A program made the translations under genes and the position numbers. The notes below the pieces were generated by a model. That model did not search any database. It was not told the DNA's origin and was given only the letters and a program-made list of their open reading frames with translations. This document shows positions 34,020 through 45,259 of a stretch of DNA of 64,000 nt, in pieces. The stretch comes from Papio anubis (lineage: Eukaryota; Chordata; Mammalia; Primates; Cercopithecidae), in contig NC_044976.1 of NCBI RefSeq assembly GCF_008728515.1, forward strand, positions 36,851,376 to 36,915,375, read 5' to 3'. Each line of letters begins with the position of its first letter. Position 1 is the stretch's first letter.

Positions 34020-34235
34020 CACTCAGCCTTCGTGTCGAAAGTGACTTCCTGGTGAAGCTCTCCCTGACTCTCCCAACCTACACAGTTCCCTGTCACACGT
34101 TCTCATGGCTCCCTTCGCCTCTCTTCTGCAGTCAATCACCACTTGTGTATTTGGGTGGATGACTGATGCCCACCTCCCCCTTTAGACTGTTAGCTTCATA
34201 GTGACAGAGACACGTCTTTTGCTCACTACTTATTT
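34020..34235 (+). repeat. L2 3' region
   Basis: 'Cttcctggtgaagctctccctg', 'ttagactgttagcttcatag' and 'cttttgctcactacttattt' fit the sense L2 3' UTR. Confidence 0.6.
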
Positions 34236-34258
34236 CACGTACCTGAATTCAGGAGGCA

Positions 34259-34635
34259 TGCACTTTGGCCCATTTGGGCTACTATAACAAAATACATTAG
34301 ATTGGGTAATCTATAAACAACAGAAACGTATTGCTTGCAGTTTCAGGGGTTAGAAAGCCCAAGATCAAGGCATCAACAGATTTGCTGTCTGGTGAAGACC
34401 TGTTCCCCTGTTCCTCATAAACAGCAACTTCTATGTGTCCTCACATGGCAGAAGAGCAAAAAGGGACTAGCCATCTCCCTCAGGCCTCTTTTATAAGGGC
34501 ACTAATCCCATTCATGAAGTCAAAGCCCTCATGGCCTTATCTCCTCCCAAAGGCCCCACCTTTCCATACTATTGCATTAAAAATTGGGTTTCGACATACA
34601 GATTTTGGGAGGATGCAAACACTCAGACCATAGCA
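34259..34635 (-). mobile_element. MST-type MaLR LTR, antisense
   Basis: Antisense LTR: 'aaatacattagattgggtaatc', 'aacagaaacgtattgcttgc', 'gtcctcacatggcagaag', 'ttataagggcactaatccc', ending 'actcagaccatagca'. No target-site duplication was confirmed. Confidence 0.85.
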
Positions 34636-34654
34636 GCCTGCCATGGATAGTTGA

Positions 34655-34955
34655 GGCCAAGTGTAGTGGCTCACACTTGTAATCCCAGCAGTTTTCGAGG
34701 CCAAAGTGGATGGATCACTTGAAGTCAGGTGTTCAAGACTAGCCTGGCCAACATGGTGAAACCCCATCTCTACTAAAAATACAAAAATTAACCGGGCATG
34801 GTGGCACATGCCTGTAGTCTCAGCTACTCAAGAGGCTGAGGCATGAGAATTGCTTGAACCCAGGAGGCAGAGGTTGCAGTGAGCTGAGATCGCACCACTG
34901 CGCTCCAGCCTGGATGACAGAGCGAGACTGTGTCAATAAATAAATAAATAAACAA
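34655..34955 (+). mobile_element. AluS-like element with (TAAA)n tail
   Basis: Full-length Alu ending in a (AAAT)n tail. ATAGTTGA at 34647-34654 recurs at 34956-34963 as a short target-site duplication. Confidence 0.9.
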
Positions 34956-34974
34956 ATAGTTGAATATATGCAGA

Positions 34975-35135
34975 GTAGTTAAGGCTCTGCAGTCAGACTG
35001 GCTGGGCTTAACCCAGTTCCGAGGGGAAAACTGTGGAATATTAATAGTTGGAAGTACTAAATGAAAGCATTTACAATAGCACCCAACACACAGTTAGTGC
35101 ACAATAAATGTTTGTGAATATTAGTATTGTTGCCA
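34975..35135 (+). repeat. MIR SINE
   Basis: 'Ggctctgcagtcagactgg', 'ctaaatgaaagcattta' and 'gttagtgcacaataaatgtttg' are the MIR head and tail; the centre is deleted. Confidence 0.75.
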
Positions 35136-36284
35136 TTAGTCCCATCCATGTTGGCAGGATGGGTGAGGAGCATATGCAGACGCTGTTCAGTTGGGGTCAC
35201 TGATGTATGTGTGTGCACTGGGGTGTTGGAGCATGGGCATTGCCTCCATGAGTGCCATTCAAACAGAAGGCATGGAAAGGCATAGGCTCATGTTTTGGAG
35301 AAAGATCAGTTGATCAACCTTGCAGCTGGCCAGAGCATATTCTCTCCAGGGCAGACTGACTTTGGAATTGCCTCTCATTGACATTTCATGGCCAGATAAG
35401 TGGCTGGGGATGAATTGCACCATGAGAATGATGTCATCAAATTGTCACCTTAAGGTAAGCCATGTTGGGAACAATGGGGTGAGAATACTTAAATGAATGT
35501 GTCTATGCCACCTGTGATCCTAGGTCAAAGTGAGAGAATGATGCCCATCAGTGAGGGCCACAGTGGTTTCCAAATGTGTTACAGTAACAGAGACTTTTTA
35601 CTAGGAGAGTATCCTACAGAACACTCAGGACATAAAACCAAAGGAGTAGAATAGCTTTGGTTGAACCAGGTGCTCAGGGCCTCATCTCTCAGCCCTGCTC
35701 CCAGCCCTCAGGGCTCAACTGGACACCTCCAACACTGGAAGTGAAAATTCATGTTTGACTTCCTTTCCACAGAACACTAGAGGGTGTCCTGTCAGCAGTG
35801 AGCTTCAAAACTCTCTGGGAATGGACACGGCCCCTGCTGAGTGCACCTCTCATCCTCCCACAGTTTCTCCCTTCTCCAGTATGAGGCCCCGGGTGCTTCC
35901 CTACCCACCAGAGCTGATTCGGGGCTGTCCTGGGCTTTGGTAGAGATGGAGCCACATCCACAGTGGCCAGGCAAATTACTGCTCTGCTGCATGTGACCTG
36001 TGCCATCAAACAGGGCCCGGCTCTTAGAAGAGCCTATGCTTAGTTTAATGCTTTGCTGTCATTGTCATGAAATTCATATTGATTTTTAAACAAGGACCTT
36101 CAGATTTTTATTTTGCTCTGAGCCCTGCTAATAATGTGGCTAGCCCAGGCACTTTGTAAGCATGGTCTTTATCTCTGAGCTTTTACCTTTCAAGTTGATT
36201 TGGGGAGCTGGGGATGGGGCAGGGTGGCCCACTGGGGTTGTCCAGCAGGTCTGAGCAATCATATGGCCTAAAGCAGACTCGTGG
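35136..36284. other. Unique sequence
   Basis: No repeat recognised. A CTCF-like core CACTAGAGGGTGTC sits at 35775-35788. About 36030-36190 is AT-rich and CNE-like ('cattgtcatgaaattcatattg', 'gctaataatgtggctag'). Confidence 0.3.
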
Positions 36285-36445
36285 GCCTTAAAGACAGACA
36301 GGTACTGTTCTTGGTTCCTATGCCACCTACCAGTTATGTGAACACAGGCAAGTCATTTTCCTCTCTCAGTCTTAGTTTCCTCATCAGTCAAATGGAGACA
36401 TCATTCCCCTCTCTCCACATTGCTGTGGGATCCACTGGGATACCA
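36285..36445 (+). repeat. MIR SINE
   Basis: 'Gccacctaccagttatgtg', 'gcaagtcattttcctctctc', 'agtttcctcatcagtcaaatgg'. Confidence 0.8.
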
Positions 36446-36659
36446 GATGGCTCCAGTGTTTTTGCCACCACTGATTTCCTCTCCCTGTGCCTCATTCTCA
36501 AAGGTTTCCTTTAGAGATTCCTAGTGCCATCTATCACACTAACCACTGCTCCAGGCTCTGCTCACCAATGTGCAGACATACTAGGCTAAGCACACAAGCA
36601 CAGGAGAGGAGGCTGCTTTCAGAATGGCTTCCCTTCCAGCAGCGTCTTCCTGCTGGCCA

Positions 36660-37085
36660 GCCCATCCACCACAAGACCAGAGTGACCTTTCAAAATCGTG
36701 ATGAATTTCCAGCTTCCTCCAGGGTTAAGGCTAAAGTCCTGAGCACAGCATTCCAGTGTTAGCAAGTTGAGCCTCACTTTCCTCTCCAACCTCATCTCCT
36801 TCCTATCATCACCTGCACACAGCCCAGTGAACTTCTCAGGAAACATAACTCATTTTTTTCACACCCCCAGACTTTTGTTCATGCTGGTACTTTTTCTAAG
36901 ACACTCTCCCTGCAACTCTATCCTCAAAAACTCCTCCTTGAAGGTGCAACCCCTCTCTGAAACACTTCCTGCTTCTCCTTCCACTGCCCACTTTGTCCAC
37001 TGTGCTCCCAGGGGGTCTTGCACACCCCCCACTGGTAGCAGTAGTCATCATGAGTCTTAAAGGACTGTTTATGTATCTGTTACCA
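36660..37085 (+). repeat. L2 3' region
   Basis: 'Ggttaaggctaaagtcctgagc', 'cttttgttcatgctggtac', 'actcctccttgaaggtgc', 'aaacacttcctgcttctcc', 'gactgtttatgtatctgttac' run in L2 order. Confidence 0.65.
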
Positions 37086-37093
37086 TGGAAACA

Positions 37094-37312
37094 TGGTTCA
37101 GGGCATGGGCTCTGGAGACAAACTACCAAGATTCAAATCCCAGCTCCCCCATTTCCCAGTTACATGACTTCAGCAAGTTCCCTAACTAATCCATGCCTTG
37201 ATTTCCTCATCTGCACTATGGGGATGGAAAGAGCACCCACTTCCTAGAGTTGCTGCAGAGAGTGGATGAGTTCATAAACTCACAAGCACACAGTAAATTT
37301 CAGTTATGGTGA
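37094..37312 (+). repeat. MIR SINE, near full length
   Basis: 'Ggcatgggctctggagac', 'gattcaaatcccagctccc', 'cttgatttcctcatctgc', 'gagttgctgcagagagtgg', 'cacacagtaaatttcag'. Confidence 0.9.
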
Positions 37313-37329
37313 TGAACATCCACACACCT

Positions 37330-37425
37330 CCAACTACATGCAGTCACTGTGCAAGGGGCTGGGGATACAGTGGGAGACAAGACATGCATCATCGCTGCCC
37401 CCACTGAGTTCCCTGTCTTATAGTT
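37330..37425 (-). repeat. L2 3' fragment, antisense
   Basis: 'Gcaaggggctggggatacag', 'agacaagacatgcatcatc' and 'gagttccctgtcttatag' are antisense L2. Confidence 0.55.
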
Positions 37426-37885
37426 GTGGCAGTTTTCAAACAAATGGCCACAAATTCTTTGCCTTCTTCCCATTGAGAGGTGGGAGCAATGTCCCCTGTC
37501 CTTGAATCTGGGAGGTCCTGGGAGTGCTTCAACCAATAGAGTATCATAAGAGTGTTGCTATACAGCTTCCAAGACTAGGTTATCAAAGGTCATGCAGCTT
37601 CTGCCTGGTTCTCTTCATACGCTCCTTCTGCACCATCCACCATGGAAGAGGTTCAACCACTTGGAGACCATCATGCTGGAAAGGCCATGCATCAGGGCTT
37701 CACTAAACATCCCTGGCTGTGTTCCCAGCTGATAGCCAGCATCAACTGCCAGCCACATGAGGAGCCTTCTTGGGTGTCCAGCCCAGCCAAACCTTCAGAC
37801 GATGCCAACCCAGTTGAAAACTGATTGTGAGATAAAACGGTTGTTGTTTTATACCACTAAAATTTAAGGTAGTCGTGCAGCAATT
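37426..37885 (+). mobile_element. MLT1-type LTR
   Basis: 'Cccctgtccttgaatctggg', 'caaaggtcatgcagcttctgc', 'tggttctcttcatacgctcc', 'gccagcatcaactgccag' and the end 'gttgttgttttataccac' match the MLT1 group, older and different from the copy at 38182. Confidence 0.75.
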
Positions 37886-37894
37886 GCTACTGCA

Positions 37895-37990
37895 ATGTGG
37901 TCTCACTTGGTCATGGGCTCCTTGAGGACAGCAGTTGTATTTTATTCATCTGTTCCTCTAGTGTATATATTGTGTCTGTCCCCCATGTGC
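37895..37990 (+). repeat. L2 3' fragment
   Basis: 'Catgggctccttgaggacag' and 'tttattcatctgttcctcta' are sense L2 3' UTR. Confidence 0.6.
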
Positions 37991-38181
37991 TGATAATCTC
38001 TCCATGTACATGTTGTGATAGAGGAACCCCAGAAGGCTATTACAGGTAAACCTCCAAGAGACAGATAGAGATCATTTAAAGGGTTCATATATACACTCCT
38101 TGGAACTGTTCTCTATTCTTCCAGGAAAAGCTGCTTAGTCAAGAAATTTTATTAGAGTAAATTGCCACATGTGTCAGGTGA

Positions 38182-38663
38182 GGTAAGCAGAATAATGCCC
38201 CCCAAGATGTCCATGTCTTAATTTCAGAATCTGTAAACATGTTATATTAAATGGCAAAGAGGAATTAAGGTAGCAGGTGGAATTAAGGTTGCCAATCAGC
38301 AGACAGATAATCCTGAATTATCCAGGTGGGCCTCACATATTCTAAAGAGTCTATAAAAGTGGAAGAAGAAGACAAGAAAGTCAGAAGATGTTATTTGGAG
38401 GAATGGTCAGATAGATGCAATGTTGCTGACTTTAAGCATGGAAGAAGGGCCTATGAGTCAAGGAATGTGAGTGACCTCTAGAAGCTGGAAAAGGCAAGGA
38501 AATTAACTTCCCCTGGAGCCTCCAGAAGGAAATGCAGCCTGGTCAACACTGTTATTTTGGCCCAGTGAGCTCTGCACCAGACTTCTAACCTATAGATCTG
38601 TAAGATAAGTGTGTGCTGCTTAAGACCTGAGTTTGCAGTAACTTGTTACAGCAGCAGTGTGTT
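38182..38663 (+). mobile_element. MLT1-type LTR, second copy of the 2311 subgroup
   Basis: 'Gcagaataatgccccccaag', 'aatcctgaattatccaggtg', 'ctagaagctggaaaaggcaagg', 'gttacagcagcagtgtg'. It ends in an A tract of about 18, which is unusual for an LTR. Confidence 0.75.
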
Positions 38664-38750
38664 AAAAAAAAAAAAAAAAAAGTAACAAACCACCTCTATA
38701 CCAATGTCTTGATTCACCTTTCTCCATTCAACTCCATTCTTTAAAAACAG

Positions 38751-39074
38751 GCCTGGGTAGGCACAGTGGCTCATGCCTGTTATCCTAGCACTTTGAGAGA
38801 CTGAGGTGGGAGGATCCCTTGAGCCCAGGAGTTTGAGACCAGCCTGAGCAACATAGCAAGACGCCATCTCTACAACAAAATTTTAAAATTACCTGAGCAT
38901 GGTGGCACACACCTGTAGTCTTAGTCACTTGGGAGGCTGAAGCAGGAGGATTGTTTAAGCCCAGGAGTTTGAGGTTGCAGGGAGCCATTATCATGCCACT
39001 GCACTCCAGCCTGGGCAACAGATGAAGACCCTGTCTCAAAAAATTAATAATAAATAGAATAAAATAAAATAAAA
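38751..39074 (+). mobile_element. AluJ-like element
   Basis: Old dimeric Alu ('gcccaggagtttgagaccagcc', 'gagccattatcatgccactg') ending in an A-rich (AATAA/AAAAT) tail. Confidence 0.95.
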
Positions 39075-40010
39075 GCAAGTCTCTTTCCTCTTCACTTCTG
39101 TCTGCCTCCCCACAACTCCATACATGTTAATTCCGTGCTTTGCACTGGACAGGTGAGAGTAAATATTTGCTGCATCAATGAATACCCTTATTAGCCAAGA
39201 TTTTGAAATACCCTGGATTCTAGAATGTAGTTAATACCAAAATGATTCAGAACATGCTAGGGTGTTTCTCTGATGACTCAGAAGAATCTTTTGTAATTTC
39301 AACCCAGAGGTCATAATCACAGGAAACAGTGTGCAAACATCCCGCGCAGCTCTACCCACCCGCCCCCCTCGTTTGCTCTCCACGGTCCTGAATGTTCTCA
39401 GGAAGCTAGGAGCAGCAGGATGTTGTTGCTGACTCGGGGCAATGGAATCAGCTTCCCAGGAGCTTAGGAGCTGGGCAGTCTAGTTCCAGCTCAGCCACTT
39501 CCTGGCTTTATGGCCATGGGTAAGTTCCTAGCTCTCAGACAAAATGAAGGGCTTGGACAGTATTATCTCCAAAGGCCTTTCTGCTGTCAGCATTTCTGGC
39601 AACTCCTTTCTGGCATTTGCCAGAAATGTCTGGCGTTTTATCAACCCTCAAAAAATCAGACCTGCATACTGGTCCTTTTGTTGATGACTGACACATGTGG
39701 TATTTTGGTTTCAATGTCGCCTCCTAAGGACGAATTGTAGGGAAATATACGGTCTTGTTTGGAAATATGGCCTCATAACTTAGTTTCTTGTCCTGTGGAA
39801 GTGGCCTGCATATTGGAGGACGGAGCCATAGGCCCCAGGGAGTCATGAGAACACAGGTGCAATGGAGAGAGAAAGCCACAGGCAGCAGAAGGCTGAGTGT
39901 TATCCCTAATGTTTCAGAATAGGGACACCAACCTGGAGGCCATGGTTTATATCCTTGTCTACTTCTGACTCTGGGCAAATCATGCCCATCTCTGAGATTG
40001 CTTCTTTTTA
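39075..40010. other. Mostly unique sequence with a MIR at 39450-39570
   Basis: The MIR shows 'agctcagccacttcctggc' and 'tatggccatgggtaagttcc'. A small CpG cluster lies at about 39343-39385 (CCCGCGCAGC, CACCCGCCC). The rest is unrecognised. Confidence 0.5.
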
Positions 40011-40550
40011 ATAATAATAATAATTATTATTATTTTTATAAAATATATCATACAAAAGAAGGTTTAAGACACACATGTACTGTCTGAAGAATAATCACGA
40101 AATGAAAGTCCATGTACCCACAACCCTGGTTGAGAAATAGAATACTGGCCATGTCTCAGAAACTTCCTCTGTCTTCCTCCCCAATCTCATACCCTTTCCT
40201 GTCAATCCCACTCCACCCTATGGTAACCACTACCCTCAGTTTTGTTTTAACCATTCCTTAGACTTCTGTATAGTCTTACCTTCCCTGTATGGATCCCCGA
40301 GCAAAATATTATTTTACTTACCTGTCAATGAATTTTCTATACATGGAATCATACTATAGATATTCTCCTATGACTGCCTACTTTCACTCAAAATGGAGTG
40401 AAATTCATCCTAGTAGTAATATATTCATTTTTACTTCTGAATAGGATTCCACTACACAAGTTAACACAATTTCTTTATCCATTATTCTGTACATAGGTAT
40501 TTTGGCTAAGTCCATTATCTTTGTTACTATAGAAAATGATACTATGAACG

Positions 40551-40837
40551 TTTTTTTGAGATAGCATCTCACTTGTTGCTCAGGCTGAGTTCAGTGGCAC
40601 TATCTCAGTTCACTGCAGCCTCCAGCTCCTGAACTCAGGCAATCCTCCCATCTCAGCCTCCTGAGTAGCTGGGACTAAAGGTATGCACCACCATGTCCCG
40701 CTAATTTTTCTATTTTTTTGTAGAGATGGAGTTTCGCCATGTTACCCAGGCTGGTCTCAAACTCCTGGGCTCAAGCAATCCACCCACCTCGGCTTCCCAA
40801 AGTGCGGGATTATGGGCATGAGCCACCACAACTGGCC
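40551..40837 (-). mobile_element. AluJ-like element, antisense, with TSD
   Basis: T-tract to GGCC. ACTATGAAC at 40541-40549 recurs at 40839-40847, so the Alu entered the old L1. Confidence 0.95.
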
Positions 40838-40901
40838 AACTATGAACATTTGTGTACACATCTTCTGGTACCCACATATAAGACACCCTTTAGAGTATAT
40901 C

Positions 40902-40962
40902 CTGTTAATGGAATTGTTGGCTCATTTCCATTAATATTCTGTTAATGGAATTGTTGGCTCAT
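40902..40962. repeat. 37-bp tandem duplication inside L1
   Basis: A 24-bp block starting CTGTTAATGGAATTG is perfectly repeated at 40902-40925 and 40939-40962. Confidence 0.9.
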
Positions 40963-41520
40963 AGCATATGTGTGTATGTTCAACTTTGTAGACAATTCCA
41001 AAAAGTTTTCCAAAATGGTTGTACAAATTTACACACCCTACAGTAGTAGATGAGAGTTTCTGTTACTCCATATTCCTCCTAGTGCTTGGTATTGCCATCT
41101 TTTTCAATTTCAGCAATCTGATGAACATAAAATGGTATCTCACTGTGGCTTTAATGTACAATTTCCTGACTATCAGTGAAGTTGAGCATCTTTTCATATG
41201 TTTCTTCCCCATTTGTGTTTCCTCTTCTGTAAAATACCTGCATATGTCTTTTGCCCACTATTTTATTACGAATGTATTATACTTACACATTTGTGGTCAT
41301 TCTTTATATATTCTGGATATTAATCCTTAGTTGGTTATATATGTTACAAATATCTTCTCCTAGGGTGTGGCTTATGTTTTCACCCTACAGTGTCTTGGGA
41401 AGAACAACTTCGTAATTCTCATAGAGTCAAATTTATTGAACTTTTTATTTATAGTGTGCATGTTTCATGACCTCAGGGTTATGAAGATATGCTTACATAT
41501 TGTGTCATAGAAGTTTTCTA

Positions 41521-41813
41521 GGTTAGGCATGGTGGTTCACACCTGTAATCCCAGCACATTGGGAGGCTGTAGCAGGCAAATCTCTTGAGGTCAGGAGTTC
41601 AAAACCAGCCTGGCCAATGTGGCGAAACCCCTTCTCTACTAAAAATACAAAAATTAGCCGGCCAGGGTGGTGTGCACCTATAGTCTCAGTTGCTTGAGAG
41701 GCTGAGGCATGAGAATGGCTTTAACCTGGAAGGCGCAGGTTGCAGTGAGCTAAGACTGTGCCACTGCATTCCAGCCTGGACAACAGAGTGAGAGACTGTC
41801 TTAAAAAGAAAAA
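41521..41813 (+). mobile_element. AluS-like element in L1
   Basis: Full-length diverged Alu ('ggttaggcatggtggttcac' start) with an A/G tail. Flanks GTTTTCTAG/GTTTCTAG suggest a short target-site duplication. Confidence 0.9.
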
Positions 41814-42499
41814 AATGTTTCTAGTTTTTCCCATTATTTTTAATTTTTTAACTCACATGAAAGTTATCTTTGTGTAGGTCGCGAGGTAAGAACCAAATTC
41901 CTTTATTTATTTATTTTTTCGGTATAGATAACTAATTTTCCCAGCACTATCAATTGACTATTCCATTCCTTCCCCAACTACCTCATCAAGAATCAAGTTT
42001 CCAGATATGCATAATTGTTTCTGGACTCTTTCTTCTGTCCTATTCATTGATCACCACCCTAATTACTATAGCTCTATGATAAGTCTTGTTATCTGGTGGA
42101 GAAAAATCCCCCCAGCTGCTTCTTATTCTTTAAGAGGTCCTGGCCCCTTGTTATACTATATAAAAATTACCTTGTCAAGTTCCAACTCTGTTGTAAATCT
42201 AATTGGAATTGCATTGAATCAAAAGTCTTGTTTGGGGAATTTACATCTTTATAATACAGAGTATTTTGTCCAAGAACATGATCTATCCACTTAGTTAGGT
42301 CTTAATGTATTTCAATAAAATTTTATAATTTTCTCCATAAAAAGCTCTCATAGCTTATGTTATATTTACTCCTAGATACTTTCATATTTTGTTGCTAATG
42401 TGAATGGTTTATTTTAAATTAAATTTTCCAACTGACTGCTATTGGTGTATAAAAATTGAATTGACTTTTGTATATTGATTTCATATCCAGCAACTATGC

Positions 42500-42562
42500 C
42501 TCATTTTTTCTTCTAGTAATTTTTTTCTTCTAGTAATTTCTCATTTTTTCTTCTAGTAATTT
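42500..42562. repeat. Minisatellite-like triplication in L1
   Basis: TTTTTCTTCTAGTAATTT occurs three times. The outer copies share 23 bases starting CTCATTTTTTCTTC and are 40 bp apart. Confidence 0.9.
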
Positions 42563-42669
42563 ATCTATAGTTTCTTTTGGGTTTTAAACATAGTCAATCA
42601 TAGATCTGCAAATAATAACTTGTGTTTCTTTCCCCCAATCTTTATATTTCATATTTTTAGGCATATATC

Positions 42670-42815
42670 TTGGCGTAACCATTATTTCCACTTTTATAAA
42701 TGAGGGAACTGAACTTCAGAGATGTTAAGTAACTTGCCCAAGGTCTCATAGTTAGAAACAAAGCCAGGACTCAAATTGCATTCCAAAATCCATGTTTTTA
42801 TTCCCTGTACTATGG
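42670..42815 (-). repeat. MIR SINE
   Basis: 'Tttataaatgagggaactg', 'ttaagtaacttgcccaagg', 'gccaggactcaaattgc' are antisense MIR. Confidence 0.85.
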
Positions 42816-43021
42816 ATTTCTTTTCCTTTCTCCACTTCAAAAATACATTTGGGGTTTGTAATAGAAAATCTTGGTACATAAAAACAATGATCCGCCAGTA
42901 AGGGAAATGATTTTTATTTGTTTCTTTTAAAGGAAAAGAAAATTATTTCGACTTGATCTATACATCAGCATCATCTCAGAGCCAGAAAAAACCAGTAAAG
43001 GGGGAAAATAACTGACACATT

Positions 43022-43333
43022 TGCCGGGCACAGTGGCTCATGCCTGCAATCCCAGCACTTTGGGAGACTGAGGCTGGCGGATCACTTGAGACCAGGGGTT
43101 CGAGACCAGCCTGGCCAACATGGTGAAGCCCCATCTCTACTAAAAATACAAAAATTAGCTGGGCATGGTAGTGCATGCCTGTAGCCCCAGCTACTCAGGA
43201 GGCTGAGGTAGGAGAATCACTTGAACCCAGGAGGCAGAGGTTGCAGTGAGCCAAGATTGCACCACTGCACTCCAGCCTGGGCAACAGTGCAAGACACTGA
43301 CTCAAAAAAAAGCAAAAAAACAAACAAACAAAG
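43022..43333 (+). mobile_element. AluS-like element with perfect 12-bp TSD
   Basis: Full-length Alu. AACTGACACATT is at 43010-43021 and 43334-43345. Confidence 0.95.
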
Positions 43334-43345
43334 AACTGACACATT

Positions 43346-43440
43346 GTTTTGTATGTATTTGCTCATTCCATCCAAACAGCAACCAGCAAGTTAGGTATCA
43401 GTGTCTTGACTTGGCAGCTGAGGAAACGAGGCTGAGATGA
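43346..43440 (-). repeat. MIR SINE fragment
   Basis: 'Aacagcaaccagcaagttagg' and 'cagctgaggaaacgaggctg' are antisense MIR core beside the Alu. Confidence 0.5.
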
Positions 43441-43679
43441 ATATAAAAAAGCAGCAACCAGAAAAAAGGGGGTTTCAGTGTCAAGTAGATAGCACAATGT
43501 GTATAATGCATCAAAACAAAGTACTTGAAATAGCATCCAAGTATAAGTTCAAATCAGTTTTACAGCCTCGGATGAATACTGAAAGCTGAAGCTTTGGAAA
43601 GGTTCCTTGTGTGTTCTCTTCCAGTCCACGGAGGCAAAGACCCCCCTGTGGGGGATGGGAAGGAAAATAACTGGGAAGT

Positions 43680-43850
43680 CATTTGTTCTTCTGCATTCAT
43701 TCATTCATTTAATAAATATAGTATTTATGATGGACCACCTATCTGAGTTCTGGAGTTAATGTTAGGAATATAGCTGGGAACAAGTCAGGCACAGTCCCTG
43801 CCCTCATGGAGTTTTCCATCCAGCAGAACACTCAGGCATGAAACCAAAAT
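43680..43850 (-). repeat. L2 3' end, antisense
   Basis: 'Cattcattcatttaataaata', 'gctgggaacaagtcaggcac' and 'ctgccctcatggagttttcc' are the antisense L2 terminus. Confidence 0.75.
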
Positions 43851-44189
43851 TCACTGCTTAACATCCATGGTACCCAAGCCCAGCCCCCACCATCGGGCAA
43901 ACAGAAATCCTATGTGTGGCTCAAGCAGGTCGCGATGTCCTCCAGAGCATCCCCGGCTCCCGTCTGGAAGCTGACGCAGCTCTGCAGCAGGCTGATGACC
44001 CCTGTCTCTCCCTTCCTGAGCTTCCAGCAGCCCTCATGTTGCTGGGAGCCTGTCCATCAGAGTGCCAATCGCAGGGGAAATTGAATCCAGGGGCTCTTTC
44101 TAGTCGTGTTTGCTCACTTTTTTTCTTAGCATGATCTTTGGTTTCATTATATTTAGGTATTTCTTTTATTTATCCATGCACCAGGAAAG

Positions 44190-44211
44190 AAAAAAAAAAA
44201 AAAAAAAAAAA
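44190..44211. repeat. Isolated (A)22 tract
   Basis: A pure A tract with no recognisable retroelement upstream. Confidence 0.85.
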
Positions 44212-44219
44212 GGAAGGGT

Positions 44220-45250
44220 GCCCCTTTAAACCAAGCATGAAATGTATTAGGAACCTAAAGTTGAGAATAATGGGCTTTTTTTCCCTCCTGGAAAGCTAGC
44301 CTACAGGAGGAAAAAAAATCCATTCAAATAATTTCGTTTAGTCCTAAGTATAAAATAACTGAAGTCAAGGTGTCTCTGCTGTTATTATTTTTTCTGATGT
44401 TTTTGACACCCGCGTGTGGAGTTCTCCAGCGTTCACAGCTTCCAGAGCTGTGAGCTTCCACTTGGTATATTCGTAATACTCCTTAATATTTTCATTTTGA
44501 TGTAATTTGCGGCCCCAGCTTTTTAAATATCCGCTCTGTAATAATGTTTAATTTCAGGGGTCACTCCGCCAAGGAGTATATTAAAGCTTATAAAACTCAT
44601 TTCCAAAGCTCAAATATCAAGCTGTGATCAGGTTAGGAGGGCAGCATCTGTGAATATTTCATCTTTTATCATGCTGATAATAAGGAGATGACAGAGGCAC
44701 ATTATTACAATGAGAGAATTGCTCATTTCAGGCCTGGTGCTGGAAGCTGGGGTCTGCAGTGTGTATTACTCAATAAGAGCAATTCTGATATGAAAAGCAA
44801 GTTTACTGAGGCACCACTGTGTCTTATTTGATTGGAATGAATAATATATGGAGCTGCTGTTCGTGCGGCTGCTGGCCGGGGGAGGGGAGGCTTGCATGGA
44901 GAGGTGCACTTGGGGATAGACGGCAAAATAATTTATCAAAGGATGTGTTTTATGGTCTGAAAATAAAGTTAAGATAACCACTGTTTATTAGAATCATTAT
45001 TTCGGAAATCTGTATTCTGGAAATCTTAAACATGTGCCAGCTTACGCATGAGAAGAATCTTGATCCACTCGACTGGCAGAGATGCCTCGTAATTATCTAT
45101 TTGCACATAGGGGCTGAGTGAATTTGACACCCAGGCTGATTCCTGCCACATTCTCCATTGGCAACTTTCATTATTGTTTTGCATCAAGCCAACTTCATCA
45201 AGTGGGAACCTTAAAACCCTGGTCTTTCTGGTAGTGAGATGATGAAACAT
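44220..45250. other. Repeat-free block, candidate conserved non-coding element
   Basis: About 1 kb with no recognisable repeat, flanked by repeat-dense DNA. It keeps scattered CpGs (CACCCGCG, TTCGTGCGGC, CTTACGCATG), and has many homeodomain-like and other AT-rich cores (TAATAATGTTTAATTTC, GCAAAATAATTTATC, TCGTAATTATC) and short mirrored motifs. No open frame above 76 codons and none with a domain. This composition resembles developmental enhancers; conservation was not testable. Confidence 0.35.
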
Positions 45251-45259
45251 CATCAAGCA

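Larger units (their letters stand above)
40020..42650 (-). mobile_element. Old L1 (L1M-type), antisense, split by two Alus
   Basis: About 2 kb of L1 after removing Alus. Antisense ORF2/3' text in order: 'ctatggtaaccactacc', 'acatggaatcatactata', 'tatcctgttaatggaattg', 'ggtatctcactgtggcttta', 'ttgagcatcttttcatatg', 'tgtcttttgcccactatttt', then more 5' ORF2 ('taattggaattgcattgaatc'). It is full of stops. Internal tandem duplications are listed separately. Confidence 0.8.

Noticed and set aside
37130..37160. tRNA-like 'ttcaaatccc' box B
   Set aside because: It is the tRNA-derived head of a MIR SINE; there is no cloverleaf.
39338..39390. Possible CpG island promoter
   Set aside because: Only about four CpGs within ~50 bp; too short for an island, with no adjacent exon-like signal.
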